Shown one piece after another: positions 22,865 through 35,540 of a stretch of DNA of 64,000 nucleotides. The position numbers and the translations under genes are program-made. Location: positions 2,540,054 to 2,604,053 of the forward strand of contig NW_004457695.1 in assembly GCF_000203815.1 (NCBI RefSeq). The letters run 5' to 3'. The stretch's first letter is position 1. Each line of letters begins with the position of its first letter. This stretch comes from Cavenderia fasciculata. Lineage: Eukaryota > Evosea > Eumycetozoa > Acytosteliales > Cavenderiaceae. The notes under the pieces are model-generated. The model was not told where the DNA came from and searched no databases. It saw only the letters and a list, made by a program, of their open reading frames with translations.

Positions 22865-25800
22865 TTAATAAAGATAAACAGATCTCTTTATATTTTCACG
22901 TCTCCAACCTGGAATCTTTTCCCACTCTTGTCTTGACATTTGGAAGATTTTAACAAATTCGTCGTCTGGTAAATAACACTCGAGTTTGGAACCATCGATA
23001 CCTGCTGGAAGTGGGTCGGCCAACAACTCTTCATAGGTGTAGATCTCTTTGAGATAGTCTTTGAGTACGCTTTGAACTGGGATGGCTGCCTTTTCCAAGA
23101 AGGGTAATTTACTCTTTGGATACTTGCTGGCATTGATAATCCATGCTCTAAAGTAACTACGGAATTCGAGTGGTTCGTGGTAAGGCTCGACAATGACGAT
23201 TGGCGTTTGTTCGGTATGTCCCAATTTAGATTGTTTACACAATGCAATGACACTCTCCATTGCACATTTCTTGGTTCTATGTGGTGCTCTTGTACCAAGC
23301 CACAAGTAGATAGTATGACGTGCATCGAGAATACCAACATTACCAATCTCTAAATCATCCTGATTGAATGGTCCCTCTTCCAATATCTCATTGATACCTG
23401 ATGAGTTGGAACATACAAATAATCTAGCTGCTGCTGCATTGGCCAAGGAGTTGGTATCACGGTGGTATTGAGTAACTCCAACCTCTGCAGTTGACTTTAG
23501 ACACGTCCAAAATGCATCACTCTCATTACCCTGCTCAACTACTATTAATTGATGATCAGAGTAGTCTTTGTCTTTGAACAACTGCTTTTGGATGATACTG
23601 GCAGCTGCATCCTTTTCAGTTTGCAGAGAGTTGGCACCATTCCACTGGTAGACGGTCTTTGTTGCTGGACTTGACACAATAAACACGTGTTGTGAGTTGA
23701 GTACACGGGCCGACGTGTCAACTTGGACAGCTCGAGAGTCAACAGCGTCGATACCACGCACCTCGTAGACTGCAGTGTCTGCACGATCAAACTGCGAGTA
23801 CTTGCCAGTATGAACAAGCATCTTGCCACGGAATATATTTAAAAAGTTGCGACTCTCTTTGTTTTGGACGACACGGACTTGCACGCAGGCACCGCTGAGG
23901 CTCTCGTGTAACTCGACGGTTAAATAGGCCGATGTGCCCTTATCGTTGATTGTACTGTCACGGCCGAGGTAGTAGTAGATGACGTGTGCCTCTTTGTTGT
24001 TGACCATGTATGTGTAGAGCACAATATACGAGTCGCCGGCAAAGAACTGGCCATAGAGGCCGAGTGGATGCTCGATCTTTTCAAAGTCGTTGATTTTCCA
24101 CACCTTGACGTGTCCGTTACCCTCGCACACCTGGTCGACGGCGTCGGTGAGCGTGCCGGTAAAGATCTTCTCGCGTCCGACATAGTCGACGGATGCTTGG
24201 AGACGGGCGACGAGTACCTCGGGCTTGTGCTCGGCCTTGGTCGTGGCAATGTGGCTCTTGGTCTCTTGCTTGGTCGTGCTGATAGGCAGCATGCCTGGAT
24301 AGTTGGCAAACTTCTCCTTGAACAGGTTGTTCTCACCAAACTCGGTGAGACGTGTGACACGCACCCAGTCAGCGCGGTCCTTTTGCGCGAGCAGAGCAAG
24401 TGCTACCTTGGACCCCATTCTTCGCTGTGTGGCAGCCGACTCTTTACCGATCCAGACGTAGATCTCGGTTGGACAATCGACCACATACACATACTTGGTG
24501 TGCAACAACTCTTTGTTGGGGAGACGCCAGTCAGACCCCTCCCAGGCGAGACGTGCACGCAACGAGTTCTTCTTTGAGTCAATACCGATACGGTAAATGG
24601 CCATACGCACAGACTGGCTGTCCTGCTCCTCTGGAGTGACGGCGTTACGTGTCGCACCCGACATGACAAACTTGTCACGACCCCCAAGAATAAACCAAAA
24701 GTCGTCGCTGTCATCACGGCCCTCGTCCAGCTGGATCAAAGTTGACTTGCCACCACGCTCCTTTTGTCTGATACGGTTGGCCAAATCCAGTGCCTTGGCA
24801 CGGTTAACACGCGAGCTCTTGGCACCTGCCCAAACGAAAATACGCGGGCCGGCATCCAAAACAAACGAATTGTTAGTGTTGAGTGACTCTGGCGACAACT
24901 TGGTCATGACGGCACGGATCTTTCTCTTGCCCTTGATTTGAATCAACATCTTTAACTTTCCATTCTTTAGTGCTGTCAAATCCCAATACTTGCTATCTAA
25001 CCCATTATCCGTCTCTGAAGACAACAAGTTGCTAGCACTACTACTTGGTGATGAGAATGATCCTGCCAATGATTCATCTCTTTCAGACAATCCAAACATT
25101 TTGATGACATCGATTGATCGTTTACGGGCAGCTTCCAAACCTTCAAACCAACGTTGACAATCATCAAACTCTTCAGTGGGGGGTGTCAATGTTCTAAAGT
25201 TACATACGACCGCGCCAGCACTATCAAAGAGCGAGAATTCAGTTGGTGACAGTTTCTTGATCTGTGAAACTGACGATAGTTGGATACGCATCTCTGGGGT
25301 GGTTGCCATCTTGTTTTTAGAGATGAACAAGTCTTCTGCCAAAAGGCTCATATAGACATTACCCCACATTGAAAAGATACCATTCAACTTTCTTGAAATC
25401 ATACCTTCCAACATTTCCTCTTCTTCTTCAACTTCTTCTTCACCACCTTGATTGTTTTCTCCGTCGTCATTTAATGGTTGATCAGCTCCATCTAATTGTT
25501 GTTGATCCTTTAGTGCACCAGGAGGAAGTGGTGGCATTCCAGATGAATTATTTAATGAACTTGGTCTTGAAGATGATGTAGAGCTGGAGGAGGTGGTTGG
25601 CTTACTCTCACCTGAACTCTTTAGATTTTGTCTGAGTACTGATATCCAAGATTTCATCTCATCTTTATTCTTTGCCAAAAGATGGATGATACGATTAGGT
25701 GTAGTCAACTGGAAACTAAAGCCTTGAATCTTGAATATATCTTTGGTCTTGTGTACAGACAATGCCTTTTCCAAATGAATCGTTTCAAGAGGGTCACCTG

Positions 25801-28270
25801 TTCTTGCCAATTGTTTGGTTTTGTAAGAGTACAGCATTCCTTCCGACACTATATACCATTTCTCAACATTTGAATTCCAAATTAATCCTGGTACCAATTC
25901 AAATAATGATCCTTCAATTATAATATCTCCCAATTTAATTATTATTGTTTGTCCTGACGTATTCGTCGTATTATTGGTTGATTGTTGTTGTTGTGGTGGT
26001 TGTGGTTGATTTGAATTTTGAACCAATTGAATTGATGCAGCTGATCCAAATGCTGGTAATGCTGAATTGGTTGATAAAAAGGTTGAACTTGAACTACTAG
26101 ATGATGATGACTCGCTGGTTGGAGTAGTTGATGGAGGAGGTGCCATTCCACCAGACAATTTAAGTGATGTATACGATGGATTTCTTGCCAATAAACTATG
26201 TGATTTTCTACCAATTGTACCTGTTCCACTTGGAGTAGTGGCTGATGCTGGTAGATTGGGGACTGCAAATACTCCTGATCCTTGATCAGACTGACCCTTT
26301 GAAATGGATGCTGGGGATGGTACTGTTGGTGACTGATTGACAATATGGAAATCTGCCAAAGTTGGTGATAGGTCCTTGTTGACAGTATTGGATAGTTGTT
26401 GTTGTTGTTGAATCTTTTGTTGTTCTTGTTGTTGTAATTTTTGTTGTTCTTCTTCTTTTTTCATTTCTCGGTGTGCGTTGATTGATGCGATCCAAGCGTC
26501 ACGGTGCTCGACCGATGAACACTCCATCTTGTACTCTTTGAGGTTATTATGAATGATGTTGAAACGTAGTGACCATTCATTGTTGCTGGGACTGTTGCTG
26601 CCGGTGGTTTCGTTGTCATAAATATCAACATACTTGATATTGGCAACTGAAAAGTCCCAGAGTGATTGAGCAGCCTCTTCATTTAAAAAACAGTATACAC
26701 GATCCTTGATAATCTTGAGGTAGCGTGGATGGTATGTGTTGAACAACCATCCTTCAATCTCTTGCTTGATGTCACCTTCGGTCAGGAACCCACCCTCCCC
26801 AAGCACACCCTCCGAGGCGGCGGCAGTATTCCCACCAATCATAGTGCTGTCTTTGAGTGCACCAGCCAATTGGTCGAGCTTGTCCTTTTGCTTGTTCTTG
26901 CCACCTTCTTCTTCCGACACTTCATAGATTGATTTGAGCCCGTCAGGTTGCATGGACGATGTTTGCGGGACGACTTTGATCAAGTCACCGGATTTGTCGC
27001 GGTCGCTCCACCAGAGACCCACGTCGGTGGTTGGGTCGCCCGATGGAGCAGCCGGGAAGATGTCCTCTTGGAAGAGCTGGGACTTGCGCGGCACCATAAA
27101 CGAGACCATCTCGACCGTGTTGTTGGTGAGTCGCAGGAACCGGTCAATCTCGCAGATGGTGACGTCGCACACCTGCTTGGGCAGCAGCGAGATGGCACTC
27201 TGTGTGTTGTTGCCAAACGTCGCCTTGCCGAGGAGATGCGCGTTGGTGCGGTCGAGTTCGTAGTAGTATATACCGTCTCCCTTGCCTCCCAAGTACAGGA
27301 TATTGGTGCCAAAGTCATAGTAGGGTGTGAGCACACTCGAGTCGGTCGTCACGTTGACAATGTTGAGTGCCTGGCCCATCTGACGCGGGTCCCACAAAAA
27401 CAGCTGGCGTTGCGCACTCTTGTTGGCGCCGACCGTGCACAGCATGTCGATGCCGCCGCTGTCGGCCCACGCCAACTTGAACCCTTGCGCACCCTCATGT
27501 GTCACAACCTCGCGCACAGGTAGACCCGAGTGACGCGGGTCGTACAACCGCATCTTTTTGTCACGCGACGATGTTGCAAACATGTTTCCGCCTGACCAAG
27601 TGTTCCACGCCAGCGAGAGGATATTGTCGGTGGCGCCAGTTGCCTTTTGCAGCACACTGGCCTCGCCCTTGCCAAGGTCCCACAAATCGACTGCAAACTC
27701 GGCCGACGCACTCACAAACAGACTGTCGACGGACGGGTGGAAATAGACACCCGTGATCCTCTTTGATTGACGCGGTAGTGTGATCAAAGGGTCCTGTATA
27801 AACGGCCGGCTTGCAATAACATCCTCGCCATCCTCGTCACCCAAACTCCACAATTTAATCGAACAGTCTCTGCTGCCAGTCGCCAACACTCGTTCGTTGA
27901 ATGGACTGAATTCAAAGCATGTTATCGGGTCTGGATGTGCCTTTATATGAAACGCATTATCTGGTGCTTTTCCATATGAAGTTAATTTACTTATACATAA
28001 ACATGATCCTCCTAAAATAAAATAAAAAATAAAAGGGAAAAAAAAATGAATGAGTTGCAATTCTCTTTTCTTTTTTTTTGATATATATATATATTTACCA
28101 CCAATCATGGTTGGATATGCAAACAAGGATTTAGATGATTTGAGTAATTCCTCGGCACTACTATTGACCTTGAGATTTGTATAAAATAATTCCTTTTTAC
28201 ATGATTTATGGAATACATTTCTAACTTTGCTATCCCTTACGATGGATTTTTCCAAAGTTTTATATTCCAT
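22865..28270 (-). CDS. vilA: Villidin (WD repeats, PH domains, gelsolin repeats, villin headpiece)
   Basis: Actin- and membrane-associated cytoskeletal protein known from Dictyostelium. Two exons, 28270-28099 and 28011-22865, give 1772 residues after removal of an 87-bp intron. The N terminus resembles coronin (SKVRNVFHKSCKKELFYTNL), with a WD propeller to about residue 350. PH-type domains lie near 470-575, 758-855 and 924-1025, separated by Gln/Ser/Thr-rich linkers. Several gelsolin/villin segments span about 1075-1685 (DAGPRIFVWAGAKSS, VYVVDCPTEIYVWIGKES, YQWNGANS, IYLWLGTRAP). A villin headpiece (LPDDEFVKIFQMSRQEWEKIPGWRRENIKR) ends the protein. The usual headpiece end KKEKGLF is replaced by KRSVYLY, which may change F-actin affinity (inference). 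The domain order is diagnostic. Exons are GC-rich compared with the flanks. Confidence 0.92.
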   Translation of the reverse strand: MEYKTLEKSIVRDSKVRNVFHKSCKKELFYTNLKVNSSAEELLKSSKSLFAYPTMIGGKYIYISKKKKRELQLIHFFFPFIFYFILGGSCLCISKLTSYGKAPDNAFHIKAHPDPITCFEFSPFNERVLATGSRDCSIKLWSLGDEDGEDVIASRPFIQDPLITLPRQSKRITGVYFHPSVDSLFVSASAEFAVDLWDLGKGEASVLQKATGATDNILSLAWNTWSGGNMFATSSRDKKMRLYDPRHSGLPVREVVTHEGAQGFKLAWADSGGIDMLCTVGANKSAQRQLFLWDPRQMGQALNIVNVTTDSSVLTPYYDFGTNILYLGGKGDGIYYYELDRTNAHLLGKATFGNNTQSAISLLPKQVCDVTICEIDRFLRLTNNTVEMVSFMVPRKSQLFQEDIFPAAPSGDPTTDVGLWWSDRDKSGDLIKVVPQTSSMQPDGLKSIYEVSEEEGGKNKQKDKLDQLAGALKDSTMIGGNTAAASEGVLGEGGFLTEGDIKQEIEGWLFNTYHPRYLKIIKDRVYCFLNEEAAQSLWDFSVANIKYVDIYDNETTGSNSPSNNEWSLRFNIIHNNLKEYKMECSSVEHRDAWIASINAHREMKKEEEQQKLQQQEQQKIQQQQQLSNTVNKDLSPTLADFHIVNQSPTVPSPASISKGQSDQGSGVFAVPNLPASATTPSGTGTIGRKSHSLLARNPSYTSLKLSGGMAPPPSTTPTSESSSSSSSSSTFLSTNSALPAFGSAASIQLVQNSNQPQPPQQQQSTNNTTNTSGQTIIIKLGDIIIEGSLFELVPGLIWNSNVEKWYIVSEGMLYSYKTKQLARTGDPLETIHLEKALSVHKTKDIFKIQGFSFQLTTPNRIIHLLAKNKDEMKSWISVLRQNLKSSGESKPTTSSSSTSSSRPSSLNNSSGMPPLPPGALKDQQQLDGADQPLNDDGENNQGGEEEVEEEEEMLEGMISRKLNGIFSMWGNVYMSLLAEDLFISKNKMATTPEMRIQLSSVSQIKKLSPTEFSLFDSAGAVVCNFRTLTPPTEEFDDCQRWFEGLEAARKRSIDVIKMFGLSERDESLAGSFSSPSSSASNLLSSETDNGLDSKYWDLTALKNGKLKMLIQIKGKRKIRAVMTKLSPESLNTNNSFVLDAGPRIFVWAGAKSSRVNRAKALDLANRIRQKERGGKSTLIQLDEGRDDSDDFWFILGGRDKFVMSGATRNAVTPEEQDSQSVRMAIYRIGIDSKKNSLRARLAWEGSDWRLPNKELLHTKYVYVVDCPTEIYVWIGKESAATQRRMGSKVALALLAQKDRADWVRVTRLTEFGENNLFKEKFANYPGMLPISTTKQETKSHIATTKAEHKPEVLVARLQASVDYVGREKIFTGTLTDAVDQVCEGNGHVKVWKINDFEKIEHPLGLYGQFFAGDSYIVLYTYMVNNKEAHVIYYYLGRDSTINDKGTSAYLTVELHESLSGACVQVRVVQNKESRNFLNIFRGKMLVHTGKYSQFDRADTAVYEVRGIDAVDSRAVQVDTSARVLNSQHVFIVSSPATKTVYQWNGANSLQTEKDAAASIIQKQLFKDKDYSDHQLIVVEQGNESDAFWTCLKSTAEVGVTQYHRDTNSLANAAAARLFVCSNSSGINEILEEGPFNQDDLEIGNVGILDARHTIYLWLGTRAPHRTKKCAMESVIALCKQSKLGHTEQTPIVIVEPYHEPLEFRSYFRAWIINASKYPKSKLPFLEKAAIPVQSVLKDYLKEIYTYEELLADPLPAGIDGSKLECYLPDDEFVKIFQMSRQEWEKIPGWRRENIKRSVYLY

Positions 28271-31077
28271 CTTTTTAAATATGAATTAAATATGAATAGT
28301 TGTTGTTATGGTTGGTTGATATTTTAACCAAAATAAATAGAAATAAAAATAATAATAAATAATTTAAATAATACTACAAGTTGTTGTTGTTGTTGTTGTT
28401 GTTGTTTTTGTTGATTGAATTTATAATTTTAATAATGAAATTAAAATCTAAATAAAAAAGAAATAAATATTAATATTGATATTATAAATTAATTGATTGA
28501 TTGATTTTAAAGTATGTGTATGTGTTTTGATTGTGATATTTTAAAAGATTTACAATTTACAAATAATTTACAACGAAACGATTCAATCCAATCATCTGGT
28601 CACTACTGTGACGACCGACTGATAAATAATTAGGATTGATCAATATTTAAAAAAAAAAAGATAGCTTGTCTCCCTATCTATCTCTCTCTCTCTTTGTTTA
28701 AAAGTTTAATTTAAAATTAACAATCACACGAAATTGTAGATAGTTAGATTGATTGTTGGGTTGTTTGTTTGTCGCAATGAAAAAACAAGGGAGATCGAAT
28801 GGATTATTTTAAAATAAAGCAACCGAGCTTAACTTAATTGAAACACACTACTACTCGACTACACTTTAGTATCTATCTTTACTTGCTACTACTACTAATA
28901 CTACTTACAAACGTTAGTTGTTGAATGTTCCTTTTTACAAAGACACTTGTTATTGTTGTTGGAATGTTAATGTTATTGATATTGATCAAGTTATAGATTA
29001 TTATTGTGGATATTGTTGTTGGTAAAGATAGTATTGGTATTGGTCAAATGATGGAGTGAGAGATAAGATAATATTAAACAACAACAACAAATACGCATTA
29101 ATTAATTGTTGATGATTTGGTGTAAATTGACTTGCTATCTTTTGGTTGCTATATCCGTTGTTGTTGTTGTTGTTGTTGAGCAAACGATGAGGAGGAAGGA
29201 GAAAAAGGTGGGAGGGAGAAGAAAGGAAAGAGAGGTGGAATCAAATCAACACTAACTACAAAAAGTATCTCTAGATAGTAATATTTGGATTGCCTGTATA
29301 CAGCAATAGCTGCGAGAGACCAATTCCCAAATTGCATTGTGTTTATTTTTGCTCTCTCTCTCTTGTATCCCCCCACTACACACACTGTTTAATGTGATTG
29401 ATTTCCCTCCAATTCCCAATTCTATCATCAGCTCAATATTTATATTGATATTGATTGATCGATGGATGTGTTTAACACCAACACACGAAAATGGATAACA
29501 TTATCATCACCATGAGATTCAATGAGACAAACCCCCTACCATCCCAATTACCACCAACACTCTGTACCACATACATACACACATTTCTCTCTTTTATGCC
29601 AAATTAGATATATATTATTCTTCGTCTGACAAGAGAGGTGATATCTCATCTCGATATTACCAGCCATATGTGTGTTATATACATTTGTGGATAGATATTT
29701 TGGTGAAATGTGGGTACTATCACCCGATTGTGTCTAATCTTCCTCCTATCTCTTGTGTTGCACAAACAATAAAGGTAGATAATTAAAGAAATAGACTAAA
29801 TATAACACCGATACCCCCCCTCAGCTGGCCTGGGTAGTGTGACTATATAAATATCTACTGCTATTACTACCTATCTATCTCTTTCTTTCTCTTTTGATGG
29901 GTGTTCTTTTCTTATTACTATAATACTGACCATTTAATGTACTAATACAAAGAGTAAAGGAGAGGAATTATACAATGTTCCTTTGGCCTATGTGCTCTGT
30001 GTCTTCAAAAAAGAAGTGCTCTCTATAGACAGTATTCTATTTGTGGACCAGGATTTACCCTACTCTACTTGACTACGTACTACTGTTACTACTATTACTA
30101 TTACTACTGTTACTATTACTACTGATACACTCTTTGTGAAAATAGGTAAATATATATATATAAAGAGAAACGAATAAAGAATGGAATGATTATAAGCCTA
30201 AATTTCTTTTCCTCTTTCTTGCTTGTCCCCCCTTTCCTTGGGATCTACCACCTGACAAAGGTAATCACGTGAAAAAATCAACAACATTTTGATCGATCCC
30301 GATCTCAACGAACTACCATGGTCAACAATGTCTTTCTGCCCAACCACCTCATCCTCATTCATATAATATAATATCTTTGTTGTATCACTGCTGTTCTTGA
30401 AAAGAAAAAGTCAGAGTAATAACAATGAACAGAGAGCTTTTCCGTCTATGTTTATGTTTTCTTCAACAGACAGTCTATGTTACCCACCCACTACGGTGTG
30501 GTGACTCATTTTGGGTGAAAAGTGAGTGGTGGGTGGTGTGGGTTAAGAGAGAGAGAGGGAAAAATAATATTATTATTAATAATAATAATAATTTTACAAC
30601 AACACCTAATGTTTGCATAAAAAAAACAACTAGAAGACATCATTATTCAAACTCAATTCTTTCAATATCAAAAAAAATAAATATTTAAAAAATTAATTTT
30701 TATACTCTTGAAGGTTGAAGAAGAAAATTTAATATACTTTCCCCAGTCAGTTTAATTTTTTTTTTTTTCATCTTTATCTTTATAATCTAATTAATTAATT
30801 GTTTGTTTTATTATATATATATTATATTTTAACAAAATAATAACAGACAGACAGAAAGACAATTACAAGTCACACACACAAACACACATAGCATAGCATA
30901 TCACAACACAGCAGCAACAACAATAACAACGTCATAATTATTTTTTCTCATTTATTTAAGTGTACACTTTTATTCTAAATTTTATAGTTTTATATTCATT
31001 TCTATTACTCTTTCTTTAAACCTTTTATAAACCTTTTATTTATACTTTATCTACCCAACACCTACCGACGATTAAAA
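28271..31077. other. Unusually long (2.8 kb) divergent spacer between villidin and atg8
   Basis: AT-rich DNA with poly-TTG, CTACTA and TATCTA runs. It holds promoter regions for both neighbours. A CACGTG box lies at 30266-30271. A two-level imperfect hairpin spans 30484-30536: outer arms CCACCCAC/GTGGGTGG, inner arms ACTCATTTT/AAAATGAGT with one bulged G. Open frames of 60-87 codons here are short, low in complexity or unsupported. No tRNA-like T-loop or cloverleaf seen. Confidence 0.5.
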
Positions 31078-31733
<656 letters not shown>

Positions 31734-32247
31734 ATTAAAAAACAACTCAATGACCTCACAAGAGATTGGTGTTATCATAGTATAGTAAAAAGAAGTATAG
31801 TTTTTTTTTTTCTTTGATAAAACATAGGATACAACAGAATGAATAGAACAAAAAAAATATTATAAAAAACAACAAAAAAAATAACAACAACAACAATCAT
31901 TCAATATATATAATCAATCAACCAACAAACCTAACAATATATAACAAAGGAAAAAAAAAATATAGAGCAATGTAAATAATTAGGCATGCTTTTGAAAAAA
32001 ACAATATATAAACCCATTCTGTTGTATTCATAAATTACTACTACTATTTACTACCTTTTACATTTCATCATCTTTCAATAACCAACAACAATTAACCAAT
32101 AATAATAATAATAATAATAATAACCAAACCTGTATATTTTCTTACCAAAACAATTATTTTTTAATAAAAAAACAACAACAATTATTAACCACAACAGATA
32201 TGTATTTAAAGAGATAATAATATATTTAACATTGAGTTTTATTCGAT
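31734..32247. other. Convergent 3' flanks of atg8 and nelfA
   Basis: Extremely A-rich DNA with AACAAC and AATAAT runs and polyadenylation-like AATAAA motifs on both strands. No coding or RNA gene seen. Confidence 0.6.
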
Positions 32248-35200
32248 TTAGGATACATTAGTTTTTTGAGATTTCTTTTTTCTTTTTAATATTTTCCAGG
32301 TTTCCTTTTCATAATCAATTTCAAAGATGACAGTTTCTGTAATTTCAGCACCTTTATCGACCTTTTGTTCGATGGATAGTGGTATCTGTTTGATGTTCCC
32401 CTCTGCTGGTGTTGGATTACTCTTGTCGGTTTTGAAGAAACGTTCAAGTATACTTCTATTCTCAAGAGTGAGATGCGTCGCCGTTTGGAAAATTTGATCT
32501 AAATTAACATTGGTTTGCGGTTGGATTGGTAGTGGTGGAGGAGGAGTCGTAGCAGAGGTGGTTGATAATTGTGATTGAATTGATGGTGATATTGGTTGTT
32601 GAAAAGTTTGTAATGATGTAAATGGTGGACTTGGATTTGGTGGTGGTGGTTGTTGTTGTATACTAGGTTGTTGGACTAGAAGAGGAGGAGGAAGAGATGG
32701 AAGAGTAGTAGGTGTCGTTAAAGAATTTACAATATTGTTGTTGTTGTTGTTGATTTGTTGAGAGTTTTCAATTTGTGATGTTGGTTGTAATATTTGTGGT
32801 TGTTGAACCATTGGTGGTCCAGTAACAGAAGCATTAGGAGTAAGAGGAGCTGCGACAACAGGTGTTGCAAGAGCTGGTGCAAGAACTGGAATTTGTAAAG
32901 AAGAAGATGAAGGATTTTGATTTGAAAGTTTCTGGAATATTTGTTGAGGTTGAGGTTGTGGTTGTTGAGGTTGTTCCACCATAGTTGTTTGTGGTATAGA
33001 TCCATTTTGTTCGAGGGCATTCATCAGTGACGATAGTCCACTTAGATCTTCAGCTCCTTGTATTTGTGCTTGTTGTTGATAGATTACATTGGTAGGTCCA
33101 GAGGTAGAGGTTGTGGTGGTGTTGATGTTAGTGTTGGAGGTGTTGGTAGAATGAGGTGAAGAAAGAGTACTACTTGTATTTCCACCAAGTCCAGTAATAA
33201 TATCATCAGGTATGATTGGAGTGGTAGAGTTTGATTCCGATGAACCACTTGTAGTAGTTGTAGAGGTAGCCTTGCTTGTTTTCTTTGACGTTTTTTGTTT
33301 CTTTAGTGTTTCAGCAACTGCTCCAGAGCTACCAACTGTAGTAGATTGGTCGTCTTCCTTTGTCTTTTTTCTCTTGTTTTCCTTTTTCGAGGCCTTTTCT
33401 TTTTCCTTTTCCTCCTTTTCCTTTTCCTTTTCTCGTTTCTTTTGTTCCTTTTTCTCCAACTTTTCTCTCTCCTTTTCCTCTTTCTTTTCCAGCTTTTCCC
33501 GTTCCTTTTGTTCCTTTTTCTCTAGCTTTTCTTTTTCCTTTTTCTCCTTTTTCGTTTCAGTCGACTCTACAATCTTTGTTTGTTTCTTTGGTCCTTTTCC
33601 TTTCATTGTAGGTGTTGCTGAAGCTTCAGTTGTACTTGTAGATGTTACCATTTCAATATCATCAAGTATACTTTGCTCAATATTTGGTGTTAAATTGGAA
33701 TTTAAATTGGAATTTGAATTGGAATTGGTCAATTTATGTTGTTGTTGTTGCTGTTGTTGTTGGATAGATTGTTGAATTAATTGATCCATTTGAGTCATCT
33801 GCGGTTGTTGGTATTGTTGTTGAACAGGTGGTTGCTGTTGTTGTTGTTGAACAGGCGGTTGTTGATATTGTTGTTGAACAACAGGTGGTTGCTGAACAGG
33901 TGGTTGTTGATATTGTTGTTGAGCAGGTGGTTGTTGCTGTTGATATTGTTGATTGTATTGCTGTTGTTGTACAGGTGGTTGAACATATTGTTGTTGTTGT
34001 TGAGGAGGTTGAACATATTGTTGTTGTTGTTGAGGAGGTTGAACATATTGTTGTTGCTGTTGAGGAGGTTGAGATTGTTGTTGTTGTTGTTGTTGACCAG
34101 TTTGCTGTTGTTGTTGTTGTTGTTGTTGTTGATATTTTTCATTCAAATTTGTAGCAGAATTTGATTCTGTTAGAGGTCTCTTTTTCTTTGTATTGGTTTG
34201 AGTAATCTCACGAACTTGTTCTATGTTTAGGATCTGCATTCTACCCTTTTTCTGTATTCCACGTTTCTCTAATGAATTGTTGTTTAAACCACTGCTACTT
34301 GATTGTAGAGATTGCATCTGTGAAGGATTGTTATTATTATGTTGAGACGACGACGATGAAGATGAAGATGTATTGAATAATGTTGCTGCAGAGTTGTTTG
34401 GATTTCCCAATAAACTATTTGAAAGATCCAATTGTGAGGAATGATGTGTTCGAGGGATAAATATACTTGTTGATTTTCTAAGTGGTGATCCACCTACATT
34501 ACCAGCCATATTATTATTGCTGTTGCTATTGTTGTTGTTGTTATTGTTGCCGCTCGATCCAAGTTTAAGTTTATCATTTCGTAGAGTTGGTGATTCATGT
34601 CCAATAAGTTGTGATGGTGTCATTGATGGAGTAGACGACGATGTAGCCGTCGACGTTGGCGACGTGTTACCAAATGAAGTGGATGAAGAAGATACTATAG
34701 GTGCATTGTTTCCACTGCCACCACCAATACTAGGTAATGTTGTACCTGTGCTTGCACCGCCGCCACCACCACTTGTCGGAACACCAGACTTTGATGCAGT
34801 AAGAGTTGGAGTAAATGATTTTTTTGAAAAGATGGGAAGTTCAGAGGTAGGTTTCTTTAATCTAAAGTGTTGACTGGTTCCCGTCGCAGTCTGTTGTTTC
34901 AATGATTCAATCGCTGTCGATGCCATACTTGGCAATACATTTGAATTCAAATACATATATTCCTTTGGATAGAATTTGGGTGACCCAGTTCTCTCTACTA
35001 CAAAGTAGTACAAAACATTAAATAATATCAGTATACATTATATATCGATATGATGTAATAATAAATAATAATTAGTTATCCATACATTGTGAAGAAATCT
35101 TTTTGATAGAGTTGTTGAATGAATCCAAATCAATGTCTGTTGATATCTTGTCTTGTGCAATGGTAACTAGTATCTGACTGAGTGCTTTCACCCATTCATC

Positions 35201-35540
35201 ATCATCTTCATCTGCTACTTGTATCAACATGTTGATTGTACCCTCAAGATCTCCAAACTGTTTCTTTCTCAAACTGAGAAATGAGAATAAGAGCTAAACC
35301 ATCATAAATCAATTAAATGTTTGTCAGTACTGTTAAACATGTGACCTTTTCTCTATCTATCTCTATCTCTCTCTCTCTCTCTAAACATACCTTCATTCTA
35401 ACAGCACTATCAATCTTTGTAAATTTTAATAGACAAAACTCTAATATATCCTTGGTAAGAAGGGGAGCAATCTTTTCAGAACTCCATGCATCCTCTAATT
35501 TAGATGCTAACCATCCTTCTATATCTCTATGTAGATCCAT
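32248..35540 (-). CDS. nelfA: NELF-A subunit of negative elongation factor
   Basis: Nuclear factor that holds paused RNA polymerase II. Three exons, 35540-35391, 35293-35086 and 34997-32248, encode 1035 residues, about twice the animal length. Residues 1-120 match the NELF-A helical N-terminal domain (WLASKLEDAW, IAPLLTKDILEFCLLKF, AVRMK-LLFSFLSL, GTINMLIQVADEDDDEWVKAL). The C terminus (ENRSILERFFK, IPLSIEQK, VIFEIDYEKETWKILKRKKKSQKTNVS) matches the conserved NELF-A tail, which ends MTNVS in human as I recall it. The middle is low complexity: Ser/Asn-rich; Gln/Pro-rich with a QQQQYVQPP-type repeat near residues 405-465; and a Lys/Glu coiled segment near 570-635 with KLEKKEQKERE repeats. The long frame also reads through intron 2, but its start there is not a genuine ATG. 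Confidence 0.8.

Noticed and set aside
23920-27756. Several 60-197 codon antisense frames inside villidin.
   Set aside because: They follow from the GC-rich codon use of the villidin exons and have no independent support.
30425-30688. 87-codon plus frame in the atg8 upstream spacer.
   Set aside because: It includes the hairpin and a low-complexity Asn/Lys end; nothing domain-like.
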